DNA of 64,000 bases from JALYYC01 sp039922495 (GTDB lineage Bacteria > Chloroflexota > Dormibacteria > CF-121). Of the stretch, positions 1-8,326 are shown piece by piece; position 1 is the first letter of the stretch, and each line of letters begins with the position of its first letter. The translations under genes were made by a program, and so were the position numbers. The notes below the pieces were generated by a model, which saw only the letters and a program-made list of their open reading frames with translations, did no database searches and had not been told where the DNA came from. The stretch lies in the NCBI GenBank assembly GCA_039922495.1, contig JBDTEO010000028.1:79248-143247 (forward strand). The letters are read 5' to 3'.

Positions 1-980
1 AACTCCTCGCTCTTCCGGTGACGCCACCAGGCGTCATTCTTGACGTACCAGGCGACCGTCTGCCGCATTCCCTCGGCGAACTTCACCTGTGGCTCCCAGC
101 CGAGGGGTCGCGTCCGGCGTGTGTCGAGCGCGTAGCGATAATCATGGCCGGCCCGGTCTTTGACGAACTGCTTGAGGGAGCGCGGCTTCTTGCAGAGCTG
201 CAGGACCGTATCCGCGACGTCGACGCCACTCACCTCGCTCCCGGTCCCGACGTTGTAGGCGTTGCCGGGCTCCCCTTTCCAGAGGATGCGGGCGATCGCG
301 CTGACATGATCGTCGACGTAGAGATAGTCGCGGACCGCTGAGCCGTCGCCGTAGATGGGGAGCGGGAGATCCTGGAGCGCGTTGGTGATGAACAGCGGAA
401 TGATTTTTTCGGGAAACTGGTACGGCCCATAGGTGTTCGATCCGCGCGTGATCAGGGTCGGCACGCCGAAGCTGGCGTGGTACGCCTGGACCAGCATCTC
501 CGCGCCGGCCTTGGTTGCCGAGTACGGGCTTCGCGGCGCCAGTGGGTCGGTCTCCTTGCTGCGTCCATCCTTGACGTGGCCATAGACCTCGTCGGTGCTG
601 ACCTGGAGGAAGCGCTTGTGCCGGTACTTGTGCGCCGCCTCGAGCAGTACGTAGGTGCCGTAGACGTCGGTTTGCACGAAGGCCCCGGCATTCATCAGCG
701 AGCGGTCGACATGGGACTCGGCCGCGAAGTTGACGATGCCGTCGACCTCCTGGGCCAACCGGTCAACCACCTCGGGATCGCAGATGTCGCCCTCGACAAA
801 CCGCAGCCGGGGATCGCCCTTGATGTCCCCCAGGTTGTCCTCGCTCCCCGCGTAGGTGAGCTTGTCGAGCACGGTGATCGCGATCTCGGGGTCGACCCGC
901 AGGCGTTGCCGCACGAACGCCGATCCGATGAAGCCCGCTCCACCCGTCACCAGCAGCCGACGCAGTCGTACGTCGCTCAC
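1..980 (-). CDS. rfbB: dTDP-glucose 4,6-dehydratase, 3' end cut by window edge
   Basis: Converts dTDP-glucose to dTDP-4-keto-6-deoxyglucose for deoxysugar and surface polysaccharide synthesis. The extended SDR fold is visible: a GGAGFIGS nucleotide loop near residue 14, the FAAESHVDRS strand, STDEVYG with the active-site Thr, and YSATKAG with the catalytic Tyr/Lys. About 326 codons are present against a usual 330-350, so only the extreme C-terminus is missing. I place the start at GTG 980, just before the Rossmann strand. It lies 28 bp from the divergent UDP-glucose dehydrogenase start, so both promoters must fit in that small gap. RmlA, RmlC and RmlD are not in the window. Confidence 0.9.
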   Translation of the reverse strand, partial: MSDVRLRRLLVTGGAGFIGSAFVRQRLRVDPEIAITVLDKLTYAGSEDNLGDIKGDPRLRFVEGDICDPEVVDRLAQEVDGIVNFAAESHVDRSLMNAGAFVQTDVYGTYVLLEAAHKYRHKRFLQVSTDEVYGHVKDGRSKETDPLAPRSPYSATKAGAEMLVQAYHASFGVPTLITRGSNTYGPYQFPEKIIPLFITNALQDLPLPIYGDGSAVRDYLYVDDHVSAIARILWKGEPGNAYNVGTGSEVSGVDVADTVLQLCKKPRSLKQFVKDRAGHDYRYALDTRRTRPLGWEPQVKFAEGMRQTVAWYVKNDAWWRHRKSEE

Positions 981-1008
981 TGCCGCATTTTCGCCTATTC
1001 TGGTCGGC

Positions 1009-2304
1009 ATGAGCGCGATTGCCGTCATCGGGACCGGCTACGTCGGCCTCACCACGGCCGTTTGCCTCGCCGAACTTGGTCACGAGGTGACCGGCGTCGA
1101 TACCGACACCGAGAAGGTCGCCACCCTCCGCCAGGGGCAGCCCACCATCTTCGAACCGGGGCTGGCCGAGCTGATGGCCGGCACGGCCGGGGCCGGCCGG
1201 CTCCGCTTTACCACCGACTACGCCGAGGCGATCCCGCAGGCCGATTTCGTCTTCATTGCCGTCGGGACCCCGCCCGGCCGGCGTGGCGAGGCCGATCTCG
1301 TCTATGTCAAACAGGCGGCCAAGTCGATCGCGGCGGCGATGAAGAAGACGGTCACCATCGTCAACAAGAGCACCGTCCCGATCGGCACCGGCAACATCGT
1401 GGCGCGGATCGTCGGTGAAAACCTCCGGGAAGAGATCCCCTTTTTCGTCGTCTCCAATCCGGAGTTCCTGCGAGAGGGGAGCGCGATCCACGACTTCATG
1501 CATCCGGATCGCATCGTCTTCGGCTCGCACGACGTCGCGGCGGCGAAGGCGGCGGCAGGCCTCTACACCAAGCTCGACACCACGGTGCTGATCACCGACC
1601 TCCACACCGCCGAGATGATCAAGTACGCGTCGAATGCCTTCCTCGCGACCCGGATCTCCTTCATCAACGAGATCGCCCGCATCTGCGAACGTGTTGATGC
1701 CGACGTCAAGGTCGTCTCCCAGGGCATGGGTCTCGACCGGCGCATCGGCCCGCTCTTCCTCGACGCGGGGATTGGCTATGGCGGATCGTGCTTCCCGAAA
1801 GACGTCAAAGCGCTCGCGCGAATGGCCGAGACGATGGGCTACCATCCCGAGCTGCTCGACGCCGTGATGGAGATCAACCTGGACCAGCGGACGCTGTTGG
1901 TCGAGAAGCTCCGCGAGGTGCTGGGCGGCCTTCGCGACCAGGTCATCGGGATCCTGGGGCTTGCCTTTAAGCCCAATACCGACGACGTCCGTGAGGCGCC
2001 GTCGATCGATGTCATCCAGAGCCTGCTGCAGAAGGGTGCCAGGGTCCGGGCCTATGACCCGAAGGCGATGCCCGTTCTCAAGCGGCAATTGACCGGCATC
2101 GCCTACTGCGAGGATGCGTACGCCGTCGCCGACGGGGCGGATGCGCTCCTGGTCGTGACCGAGTGGGATGAATTCCGCAGCCTGGACCTGGAGCACCTCA
2201 AGCGGGTCATGCGCCGGCCCGTGATCGTTGATGGCCGCAACATCTACGATCCGAAGACGATGCGCGACGCCGGCTTCGTCTATCGCGGAGTCGGCCGCAG
2301 CTAG
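1009..2304 (+). CDS. UDP-glucose 6-dehydrogenase
   Basis: Oxidises UDP-glucose to UDP-glucuronate with two NAD+. The 431-residue protein starts directly at the Rossmann fold (GTGYVGLTTA, residues 8-17), so ATG 1009 is preferred although the frame is open further upstream. The catalytic Cys is in GYGGSCFPKD near residue 260, and the C-terminal UDP-binding domain carries GLAFKPNTDD. Length and motifs match the UDPG/GDP-mannose dehydrogenase family (Ugd/TuaD type). The next gene starts 2 bp after the stop and should use this enzyme's product, so the two form an operon making UDP-glucuronate and then UDP-xylose. Confidence 0.95.
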   Translation: MSAIAVIGTGYVGLTTAVCLAELGHEVTGVDTDTEKVATLRQGQPTIFEPGLAELMAGTAGAGRLRFTTDYAEAIPQADFVFIAVGTPPGRRGEADLVYVKQAAKSIAAAMKKTVTIVNKSTVPIGTGNIVARIVGENLREEIPFFVVSNPEFLREGSAIHDFMHPDRIVFGSHDVAAAKAAAGLYTKLDTTVLITDLHTAEMIKYASNAFLATRISFINEIARICERVDADVKVVSQGMGLDRRIGPLFLDAGIGYGGSCFPKDVKALARMAETMGYHPELLDAVMEINLDQRTLLVEKLREVLGGLRDQVIGILGLAFKPNTDDVREAPSIDVIQSLLQKGARVRAYDPKAMPVLKRQLTGIAYCEDAYAVADGADALLVVTEWDEFRSLDLEHLKRVMRRPVIVDGRNIYDPKTMRDAGFVYRGVGRS

Positions 2305-2306
2305 GC

Positions 2307-3248
2307 GTGCACGCCGCAGTGACGGGGGGCGCCGGTTTCCTTGGTTCTCACCTGTGCGAGCGGCTCCTCCGCGATGGTTGGTCGGTCATCTGCATCGACA
2401 ACCTGGTCACGGGGTCGGCGTCAAACGTCAGCCACCTCAAAGGCAACAAGGCCTTCGAAACCGTCCAACACAACGTCAGTGAGCCCCTTTATCTCGATGG
2501 CCCCCTGGACGCGGTCCTGCACTTCGCCTCGCCTGCGTCCCCCGTCGACTATGCGGATCATCCGATCGCCACGCTCAAGGTCGGCACCCTGGGCACCCAC
2601 AACATGCTGGGCCTGGCGCGCACCAAGGGCGCCGTCTTCCTGCTGGCATCGACGTCGGAGGTCTACGGCGACCCGCTTGTGCATCCCCAACCGGAAACCT
2701 ACTGGGGCAACGTCAACCCGATCGGGCCGCGCGCCGTCTACGACGAGGGCAAGCGCGCCGCCGAAGCCTTCACCATGGCCTACCACCGTGCCCACGGGAT
2801 GAAGACACGGATCGTGCGCATCTTCAATACCTACGGCCCGCGGATGCGGGTCGACGACGGCCGGGCGGTCCCGAACTTCCTGCTACAGGCGCTGCACAAT
2901 CGGCCGCTCACCGTTTATGGCGACGGCTCCCAGACGCGGAGCCTCTGCTATGTCGACGACCTGGTCGACGGCATCGTCAGGGTCCTTAGCCGCGACTTTG
3001 TCGAGCCGATCAACCTGGGCACCGAGGACGAGGTCACCATGCTGCAACTCGCCGAACGCATCCGGCAGCTCTCCGGCACGAGCGCCGAGATCGTCTTCGA
3101 GCCGCTCCCCCAGGACGATCCGCGCCAGCGCCGGCCGGATCTCACCCGGGCCCGCCAGCTGATCGGCTGGAACCCGGTAACGCCGCTCGATCAGGGGCTC
3201 CTAAAGACGATCGCCGCCTTCAGGTCTCGCTCTGACGCTGCGGGTTAG
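2307..3248 (+). CDS. UDP-glucuronate decarboxylase (UXS-like SDR)
   Basis: Extended SDR of 313 residues. It has GGAGFLGSHL at the N-terminus, ASTSEVYGDP with the catalytic Ser/Thr-Glu, YDEGKRAAE with the catalytic Tyr/Lys, and RIFNTYGPRM. The last two motifs are typical of UDP-xylose synthases, which decarboxylate UDP-glucuronate. The start is GTG 2307, 2 bp behind the UDP-glucose dehydrogenase stop, so translation is probably coupled. A UDP-glucose 4-epimerase-like role cannot be excluded from sequence alone, but the neighbour supports decarboxylase. Confidence 0.88.
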   Translation: MHAAVTGGAGFLGSHLCERLLRDGWSVICIDNLVTGSASNVSHLKGNKAFETVQHNVSEPLYLDGPLDAVLHFASPASPVDYADHPIATLKVGTLGTHNMLGLARTKGAVFLLASTSEVYGDPLVHPQPETYWGNVNPIGPRAVYDEGKRAAEAFTMAYHRAHGMKTRIVRIFNTYGPRMRVDDGRAVPNFLLQALHNRPLTVYGDGSQTRSLCYVDDLVDGIVRVLSRDFVEPINLGTEDEVTMLQLAERIRQLSGTSAEIVFEPLPQDDPRQRRPDLTRARQLIGWNPVTPLDQGLLKTIAAFRSRSDAAG

Positions 3249-3520
3249 CGCAGCAGCCGCGGCCTGCGGCTGTTCTCCTCCGCCCGCTGCTGGTGGACCA
3301 GGCGGCGGACCAGCAGCGCGAATCCTGGGCAGGCGAGCGCGAAGAGACCGAGCGCGATCCAGCCAAACGCCGTCTCGCCAGCGATGAAGCTGACGATCGC
3401 CGCCACCAGGGCGAGAACCGCGAGTAAGCCGACCGACCCGACGGAGCGCTCGGAAACGGCCCGTTGTTCCTCGAACAGCGGTCGCCCGAGGTGGGCAGGC
3501 GCTTCGAGTCCGTCAAATTC
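3245..3520 (-). CDS. small two-helix membrane protein, start unclear
   Basis: On the minus strand the frame ending at TAA 3247-3245 encodes a convincing two-helix membrane protein. A charged N-terminal stretch (LFEEQRAVSERS) is followed by a hydrophobic helix (LLAVLALVAAIVSFIAG), a short loop, a second helix (WIALGLFALACPGFALLV) and a basic tail ending RRPRLLR. No ATG, GTG or TTG lies in this frame between the rpoD stop and the first helix. The TTG at 3516 is in another frame. The gene may use a rare start such as CTG near 3483, or be broken by the repeat at 3521-3560. It overlaps the 3' end of the sugar gene by 4 bp. Function unknown. Confidence 0.5.
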   Translation of the reverse strand, partial: EFDGLEAPAHLGRPLFEEQRAVSERSVGSVGLLAVLALVAAIVSFIAGETAFGWIALGLFALACPGFALLVRRLVHQQRAEENSRRPRLLR

Positions 3521-3560
3521 TCTCCCTCCCCCGCTTGTGGGGGAGGGCCGGGGTGGGGGT
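3521..3560. repeat. G/C-rich hairpin repeat, copy 1
   Basis: CCCTCCCCCGCTTGTGGGGG followed by AGGGCCGGGGTGGGGGT forms a strong hairpin. The same pattern recurs, with variation, near 6547, 30499, 32635, 33908 and 49438, always at or between gene ends. Here it lies just after rpoD and may also act in transcription termination or 3' end protection. Confidence 0.75.
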
Positions 3561-3561
3561 G

Positions 3562-4710
3562 CTATTCGAGGTAGTCCTTGAGCTTCTTGCTGCGGCTGGG
3601 ATGGCGCAGCTTGCGCAGCGCCTTGGCTTCGATCTGGCGGATCCGCTCGCGGGTGACGCCAAAGCGCTTCCCCACTTCCTCGAGTGTCCGCTGGTGGCCA
3701 TCGATCAGGCCGAAGCGCAGTTGCAGCACGCGCCGCTCGCGCGGGGTGAGTGTGTCCAGGATGTCCTCCACCTCAGTGCGGAGCATCGTCAGCGAGGCCG
3801 CATCGGAGGGCGAGGTCGCATCCTTGTCCTCGACGAAGTCCCCGAGGTGCGAGTCTTCCTCTTCGCCGATCGGGGTTTCGAGCGAGACCGGGTCCTGCGA
3901 CACCTTGATGATCTCCCGCACCTTCTCCGGGGTGATCCCCATCTCGTCGCCGATCTCCTGGTCGGTGGGCTCGCGGCCCAGCTCCTGGAGGAGGCGGCGC
4001 GAGACCCGGACCAGCTTGTTGATCGTCTCCACCATGTGGACCGGGATCCGGATGGTGCGGGCCTGGTCGGCGATCGCGCGGGTGATCGCCTGCCGGATCC
4101 ACCAGGTGGCGTAGGTCGAGAACTTGTAGCCCTTGTGATAGTCGAACTTCTCAACCGCCCGGATCAGGCCCATGTTGCCTTCCTGGATCAGGTCGAGGAA
4201 GGACATGCCGCGGCCGATGTACTTCTTCGCGATCGAGACCACCAGTCTCAGGTTCGCCTCGGTCAGTTTGTGCTTGGCGATCTCGTCGCCGGCCTCGATC
4301 GCTTTGGCCAGCGTTACCTCCTGCTCCGCCTTGAGCAGGGCCACCCGGCCGATCTCCTTGAGGTACATCCGGACCGGGTCATCGAGCGAGACCGAGTCCA
4401 TCACCTCGATGGTGGCGATCAGGTCATCGTCGATCTCAACGACTTCCTCGAAGTCCTTCTCCCCGTCCGAGACCTCGATCCCCATGTCGCGGAAGACATT
4501 GAAGATCCGGAATAGCTGGTCGGGATCGAACTCGACGTCGGGGAAGCCGGCGAGGATGTCGTCCGGGCTGAGGAACCCCTGTTCCTTGCCTTTGACAATC
4601 AGGGCCTCGGCGGCCAGCACCATCGGCTCTTCCGAGCCACGCGCGCGTTTGAGGACCAGCCCTTTCTTGGACGCGGGCGCGTCGGGCGCTTCGGGGAGCT
4701 TACGTGCCAT
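3562..4710 (-). CDS. rpoD: primary RNA polymerase sigma factor (sigma-70, RpoD/SigA)
   Basis: Housekeeping sigma factor of 382 residues. Region 1.2 (DPVRMYLKEIGRVALL), region 2 (NLRLVVSIAKKY, FLDLIQEGNMGL, the melting segment YKFSTYATWWIRQAI), region 3 and region 4.2 (EEVGKRFGVTRERIRQIEAK) appear in order. The N-terminal acidic region is short, as in many SigA proteins outside the gamma-proteobacteria. Start ATG 4710 overlaps the 3' end of dnaG by 11 bp, giving the classic dnaG-rpoD pair and probable translational coupling. Confidence 0.97.
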   Translation of the reverse strand: MARKLPEAPDAPASKKGLVLKRARGSEEPMVLAAEALIVKGKEQGFLSPDDILAGFPDVEFDPDQLFRIFNVFRDMGIEVSDGEKDFEEVVEIDDDLIATIEVMDSVSLDDPVRMYLKEIGRVALLKAEQEVTLAKAIEAGDEIAKHKLTEANLRLVVSIAKKYIGRGMSFLDLIQEGNMGLIRAVEKFDYHKGYKFSTYATWWIRQAITRAIADQARTIRIPVHMVETINKLVRVSRRLLQELGREPTDQEIGDEMGITPEKVREIIKVSQDPVSLETPIGEEEDSHLGDFVEDKDATSPSDAASLTMLRTEVEDILDTLTPRERRVLQLRFGLIDGHQRTLEEVGKRFGVTRERIRQIEAKALRKLRHPSRSKKLKDYLE

Positions 4711-6526
4711 ATCTCATGTCTTTCAGTGCTTCGCGTTCATGTGCCAACCGTCCATGCTCTTCCATCAACGCAACGAGGCGGGACTCGTCTCCCGTCGCGC
4801 GGGCGGCACGCAGATCAGCCTCCACCGCTTTCAACCGTCGTTGGCAGGCGTTTATTTTAAGAGTTTGGAGACATTGCTCTAAAGACTGCTTCAGCGCGGC
4901 CTCCGAGCCACTGTCGAGCTCGGGGTACTGGGCCAGCGCGGCGCGGGCGACGAGCCGCTGCTCATCGGCCGGGAATTCAGCGAGATGATCGAGCGGGGCC
5001 ACCGTCGCCTGGGCGTCAACCATTTGTTGCAGCCTAGCGAAAACGCCCTGGTACGAGGCGTTGGAGAAATCGAGTGCTTGGAGTTCCCCGGTAACGTTGG
5101 GAACCAGGTCGGGCCTCGCGATCAGCAGCCCGAGCAGGTAGCCCTCATCTTTCGTGACCTTGCCAGTTTTCCCGGCCGGCACCGGACTCAAACGCGCTTC
5201 GGGTGGCGTTTGTCGCGGCGGTGCGGTTCCCGAGCGCAGCGCCTGCACATCACGGATCAGCGCGGCCGGCTCGATCCGCAGCCAGGCCGCGGCCTGCTGC
5301 GCGTAAATCTCCAGCACCGACGCCTCGGGAATCTTTGCCAGCACCGGGATGACCAGCTCGGCGCCGCGGCGCCGGTCATTGGCGTCCGTCAGGTCGAGCC
5401 GCTCGAGCGCCTGGCGGAGCAGGTACTCCCACTCCGGCAGGGCATGCTCGCCAAGCGCCGCCCAACCGTCGGGATGCGCCCGCAGGTAGTCGTCCGGGTC
5501 CTTGCCCTGGGGCACGCGCACCACCTTGATATGGATCCCTGACTTCGAAGCCAGCTCGATCGCCCGCTGCGTGGCCGTCCGGCCGGCGTCATCGCGATCG
5601 AAGGCGAGCAGCAATTCCTGGGTTTCCCGCTTGAGCAGCCGCACCTGGTGCTCCGTCAGGGCGGTTCCCGACGTCGTCACCACATTGGGGACGCCCGCCT
5701 GCCAGGCGGTGATGGCGTCGAAGTACCCCTCCATCAGCACGGCGTGCTTCAGCTCGTGGATCGGCTTGCGGGCGCGGTGCAGGTTGAAGAGGGTCCGGCC
5801 CTTGTCGTAGAGGGCGGTCTGCGAGGTATTCAGGTACTTCGGTTGCTGGCTGTCATCGGTCACCCGCCCGCCAAAGGCGGTCAGCTCGCCCCGCTCGTCG
5901 TGGATCGGGATGATGATCCGCTGCCGGAACCGGTCTAACAGGTCCCTCGCGCCGTCATTCCGGACCGCCAGGCCCGCCTCCACCATCTCGGTATCGGTGG
6001 CGTTGTGCTTGCGCAGGAAGCGCACCAGGTTGTCCTTGCGCTGCCCCGCTGGCGCGAAGCCCAGCTGGAACTCCTTCATCGCCGCCCGCGTGATGCCGCG
6101 CTTCTCGAGTTGCAGTAGCGCCCGCAGCCCGGCCGGGTTCTCCATCAGGATGTGATGGAAGTACTGGGCCGCGAGCAGGTTCAGCCGCTCGATCGTCTTT
6201 TTGAGCTCGCGCTGGCGGCCGGCGCCGGGCGATTCCTCCAGCTCAACGCCGGTCTTCTCCGCCAGCAACCGCAGGGCTCCGCGGAAGTCGACATGTTCGA
6301 TCTCCTGGATGAAGGTGAAGTGGTCGCCACCCTTCTGGCAACCGTAGCAATGCCACAGCTGCTTCTCCGGTGAGACATATAAGGATGGGGTCTTCTCGGC
6401 GTGGAAGGGACACAGCCCCTTCAAGTCGCGACCGGCCTTCTGCAGCCGCAAGTGTTCCGAGATCAGGTCGGCGAGGTCGAGCCGGTCCTTGATCTCCTGG
6501 ACCGCGTCCTGCTTTACCGAGGGCAT
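4700..6526 (-). CDS. dnaG: DNA primase DnaG
   Basis: Synthesises RNA primers at the replication fork. A CHC2 zinc ribbon (LCPFHAEKTPS ... WHCYGCQKGGD, about residues 37-65) is followed by the catalytic core with the TOPRIM acidic motifs VLMEGYFDA and LLAFDRDDAG, then a helicase-binding C-terminal region with many helices. The 608-residue length is normal. I use ATG 6526; a TTG three codons upstream is also possible. It is transcribed ahead of rpoD. A degenerate copy of the dispersed hairpin repeat lies just upstream. Confidence 0.97.
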   Translation of the reverse strand: MPSVKQDAVQEIKDRLDLADLISEHLRLQKAGRDLKGLCPFHAEKTPSLYVSPEKQLWHCYGCQKGGDHFTFIQEIEHVDFRGALRLLAEKTGVELEESPGAGRQRELKKTIERLNLLAAQYFHHILMENPAGLRALLQLEKRGITRAAMKEFQLGFAPAGQRKDNLVRFLRKHNATDTEMVEAGLAVRNDGARDLLDRFRQRIIIPIHDERGELTAFGGRVTDDSQQPKYLNTSQTALYDKGRTLFNLHRARKPIHELKHAVLMEGYFDAITAWQAGVPNVVTTSGTALTEHQVRLLKRETQELLLAFDRDDAGRTATQRAIELASKSGIHIKVVRVPQGKDPDDYLRAHPDGWAALGEHALPEWEYLLRQALERLDLTDANDRRRGAELVIPVLAKIPEASVLEIYAQQAAAWLRIEPAALIRDVQALRSGTAPPRQTPPEARLSPVPAGKTGKVTKDEGYLLGLLIARPDLVPNVTGELQALDFSNASYQGVFARLQQMVDAQATVAPLDHLAEFPADEQRLVARAALAQYPELDSGSEAALKQSLEQCLQTLKINACQRRLKAVEADLRAARATGDESRLVALMEEHGRLAHEREALKDMRYGT

Positions 6527-6546
6527 CTCGCGCAAGCTTACTTTCT

Positions 6547-6578
6547 TCTCCCTCCCCCGCTTGCTGGGGACCGTCGGA
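6547..6578. repeat. G/C-rich hairpin repeat, degenerate copy 2
   Basis: CTCCCTCCCCCGCTTGCTGG continuing GGACCGTCGG matches the first half of the repeat at 3521, but the right arm has decayed. It sits between the aldo/keto reductase stop and dnaG. Confidence 0.55.
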
Positions 6579-6593
6579 GATCTGCCTTAGCGC

Positions 6594-7517
6594 CTACGCC
6601 CATGCGCGTTGACTTCGTTCGCGCCAGTACTGTTGTGGTGGCTCGGCGCGTGCCGTTACCGCCGCGACCGCCTCGGGATCGAGACGCAGGTCCACCGCGC
6701 TCGCATTGCTGGCCACCTGCGCCCCGCTGACGGCACCGGATAGGACGACGTCGGCCCAGGGATTGGCGAGCGCCGCGGCGACCGCGATCCGATCCTCGGG
6801 CGCCAGGCGCCCATTCGCCAGGACCTCCTTGATGATCACACCCCATCCGGCGTCGTGGGCACGGGCCAGCGCCGGACCGGCCGAGGGTTCCAGCAGGTTC
6901 CAGGTCGCCTGGACCGACTGAAACGGGTTGACCCCGTCGACCTTGACCGCCAGGGCCCGGTCGACCACCTCCGCCTGCCTGGGTCCGCTGACGGACAGGC
7001 CGATCACCAGGCCCTGCGTGCGGAACTCATTGAGCGCCGAGAGGACGGCGTGATCCTCCAGCACGCCGCTCTCCAGGGTCGCCGAATGAATCTGGTACAG
7101 CCCCAAAAACTCGCCAAGCAACGCCCGGCTTTCCGGTAGCTGCCGTCTGAGCGCCGCCAGTGAATGGTCCTTGAGCTCGTGCACCGGCGCCTCGAGCCGC
7201 CAGTCCCCCACGTAGGTGTAGCCCCATTTCGATCCAACGGTGACGGCTCCCGGCGCCAGCCGTCGTGCCCGCAGCCAGGAGCTGAGGAACTGTTCGGCGC
7301 GACCGTAGGAGCGCGCCACATCGAAGTACCGAATGCCGGCGTTATAGGCCGCGGTCAGCACCTCGTGCGCACGGCGTTCGAGCGCTGCCTCGCTGCGATC
7401 GCCACCAAGATCGGTCGCCCGCCCGGCGGTGATGTACGCGGGGCGGCCGACCGCCGCCAGGCCGAGGCCCAGGCGCGTGACCGTCAGGCCGGTCTTGCCG
7501 AGCGGCCGCGAGTCCAT
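6594..7517 (-). CDS. aldo/keto reductase
   Basis: NAD(P)H-dependent oxidoreductase of the AKR (beta/alpha)8 type, 307 residues. The N-terminus RPLGKTGLTVTRLGLG is typical. The catalytic tetrad can be placed as Asp in YFDVARSYG, Tyr in SYG, Lys in VGSKWG and His in YQIHSATLE. It is the last gene of the minus-strand glycerol run, 14 bp after the SHOCT gene. A substrate in C3 metabolism such as glyceraldehyde or methylglyoxal is plausible but only inferred from position. Confidence 0.88.
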   Translation of the reverse strand: MDSRPLGKTGLTVTRLGLGLAAVGRPAYITAGRATDLGGDRSEAALERRAHEVLTAAYNAGIRYFDVARSYGRAEQFLSSWLRARRLAPGAVTVGSKWGYTYVGDWRLEAPVHELKDHSLAALRRQLPESRALLGEFLGLYQIHSATLESGVLEDHAVLSALNEFRTQGLVIGLSVSGPRQAEVVDRALAVKVDGVNPFQSVQATWNLLEPSAGPALARAHDAGWGVIIKEVLANGRLAPEDRIAVAAALANPWADVVLSGAVSGAQVASNASAVDLRLDPEAVAAVTARAEPPQQYWRERSQRAWA

Positions 7518-7531
7518 CGACCGGCTGCCCG

Positions 7532-7921
7532 CTACGGCTCCCGCAGGATCCGCGCCTTCTCCGGCTCGAATTCGCCTTCCGACAGCACGCCGGACGCGCG
7601 GAGTTCCCCAACCCGCCGCAAGCGCTCGAGCCGATCGCCATCGGGGCCGCGACTGCCTGCTTCCTCTGGCGCGGCCGGCCTGACCGTCGCCACCATCGCG
7701 GCGATCTCGGCGCGGATGCGCGCGGCATTCACGTACACCGGAAAGAAGGCGCGGCCGCCCGCCGCCTCGACCACGATGGTTGGGGAACCGACCCAGTGCT
7801 TACGGATCGAGACCTCGCGCACCTCACCGAGCGGGAGCAGGGCCACCTCGCGGGCCAGATGGATCGCGCGGGCAGACCAGCCGACCTGCCGCCGGGCGGC
7901 CCGCCCTTGCGCTTCATCCAT
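7532..7921 (-). CDS. hypothetical protein with C-terminal SHOCT-like domain
   Basis: 129 residues. The first two thirds look like a small beta-rich domain (VALLPLGEVREVSIRKHWVG ... IVVEAAGGRAFFPVYV), possibly a bacterial PH-like fold. The last about 30 residues fit the SHOCT pattern of a short helix pair at the C-terminus (RLERLRRVGELRASGVLSEG then EFEPEKARIL). SHOCT domains usually mediate oligomerisation. It starts 3 bp after dhaM and precedes the aldo/keto reductase, so it is cotranscribed with glycerol genes. Its role is unknown. Confidence 0.75.
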   Translation of the reverse strand: MDEAQGRAARRQVGWSARAIHLAREVALLPLGEVREVSIRKHWVGSPTIVVEAAGGRAFFPVYVNAARIRAEIAAMVATVRPAAPEEAGSRGPDGDRLERLRRVGELRASGVLSEGEFEPEKARILREP

Positions 7922-7924
7922 CGG

Positions 7925-8326
7925 TCAGCTCGTCACCTTGTCCATCGTCCTGGCTCCCAGCGCTGCGGCGGCGACCGCATCGAGGTCGCTCTCGATCGAT
8001 GCCTCGACCCCAGCGATCACGGCGCCTTCGACGAACGGCGCATTGCTCACCAGCACCCGCCCCTCCCCGTCCGGCAGTTGCTCGATCGCCAGCTGCGTGC
8101 TGAGCACGGCGCTCCCCAGGTCGACCAGCACCAGCACCCCCGCCGGCCCTCGCACCTCCTGGATCGCCGCCAGGATCGCGGTGGCGTCCGTGCCCAACCG
8201 ACCGTCGGGCGTCCCGCCCGCGACCGCGATCTTCACCCGGCCCTGCGTCATCTGGGCGGCGAGCTCCCGCGCCCCCTCACCGAGCTGACGGCTGTGCGAC
8301 ACCAGCACCAGGCTAACCGTGTCCAT
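7925..8326 (-). CDS. dhaM: dihydroxyacetone kinase phosphotransfer subunit DhaM (EIIA-Man type)
   Basis: 133 residues, a single EIIA-mannose-like domain. The phosphoryl-accepting His is in VLVSHSRQLGEG near residue 10, and VLVDLGSAVLST is the family's second signature. It takes phosphate from HPr and re-phosphorylates ADP bound to DhaL. The longer E. coli DhaM has HPr and EI domains fused behind EIIA; here those are separate genes at 18152-20141. The start overlaps glpC by 14 bp. Confidence 0.93.
   Translation of the reverse strand: MDTVSLVLVSHSRQLGEGARELAAQMTQGRVKIAVAGGTPDGRLGTDATAILAAIQEVRGPAGVLVLVDLGSAVLSTQLAIEQLPDGEGRVLVSNAPFVEGAVIAGVEASIESDLDAVAAAALGARTMDKVTS

Noticed and set aside
763..2196. 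477-residue minus-strand ORF opposite UDP-glucose dehydrogenase
   Set aside because: Antisense shadow typical of GC-rich DNA; no family features, and the plus-strand gene has all catalytic motifs.
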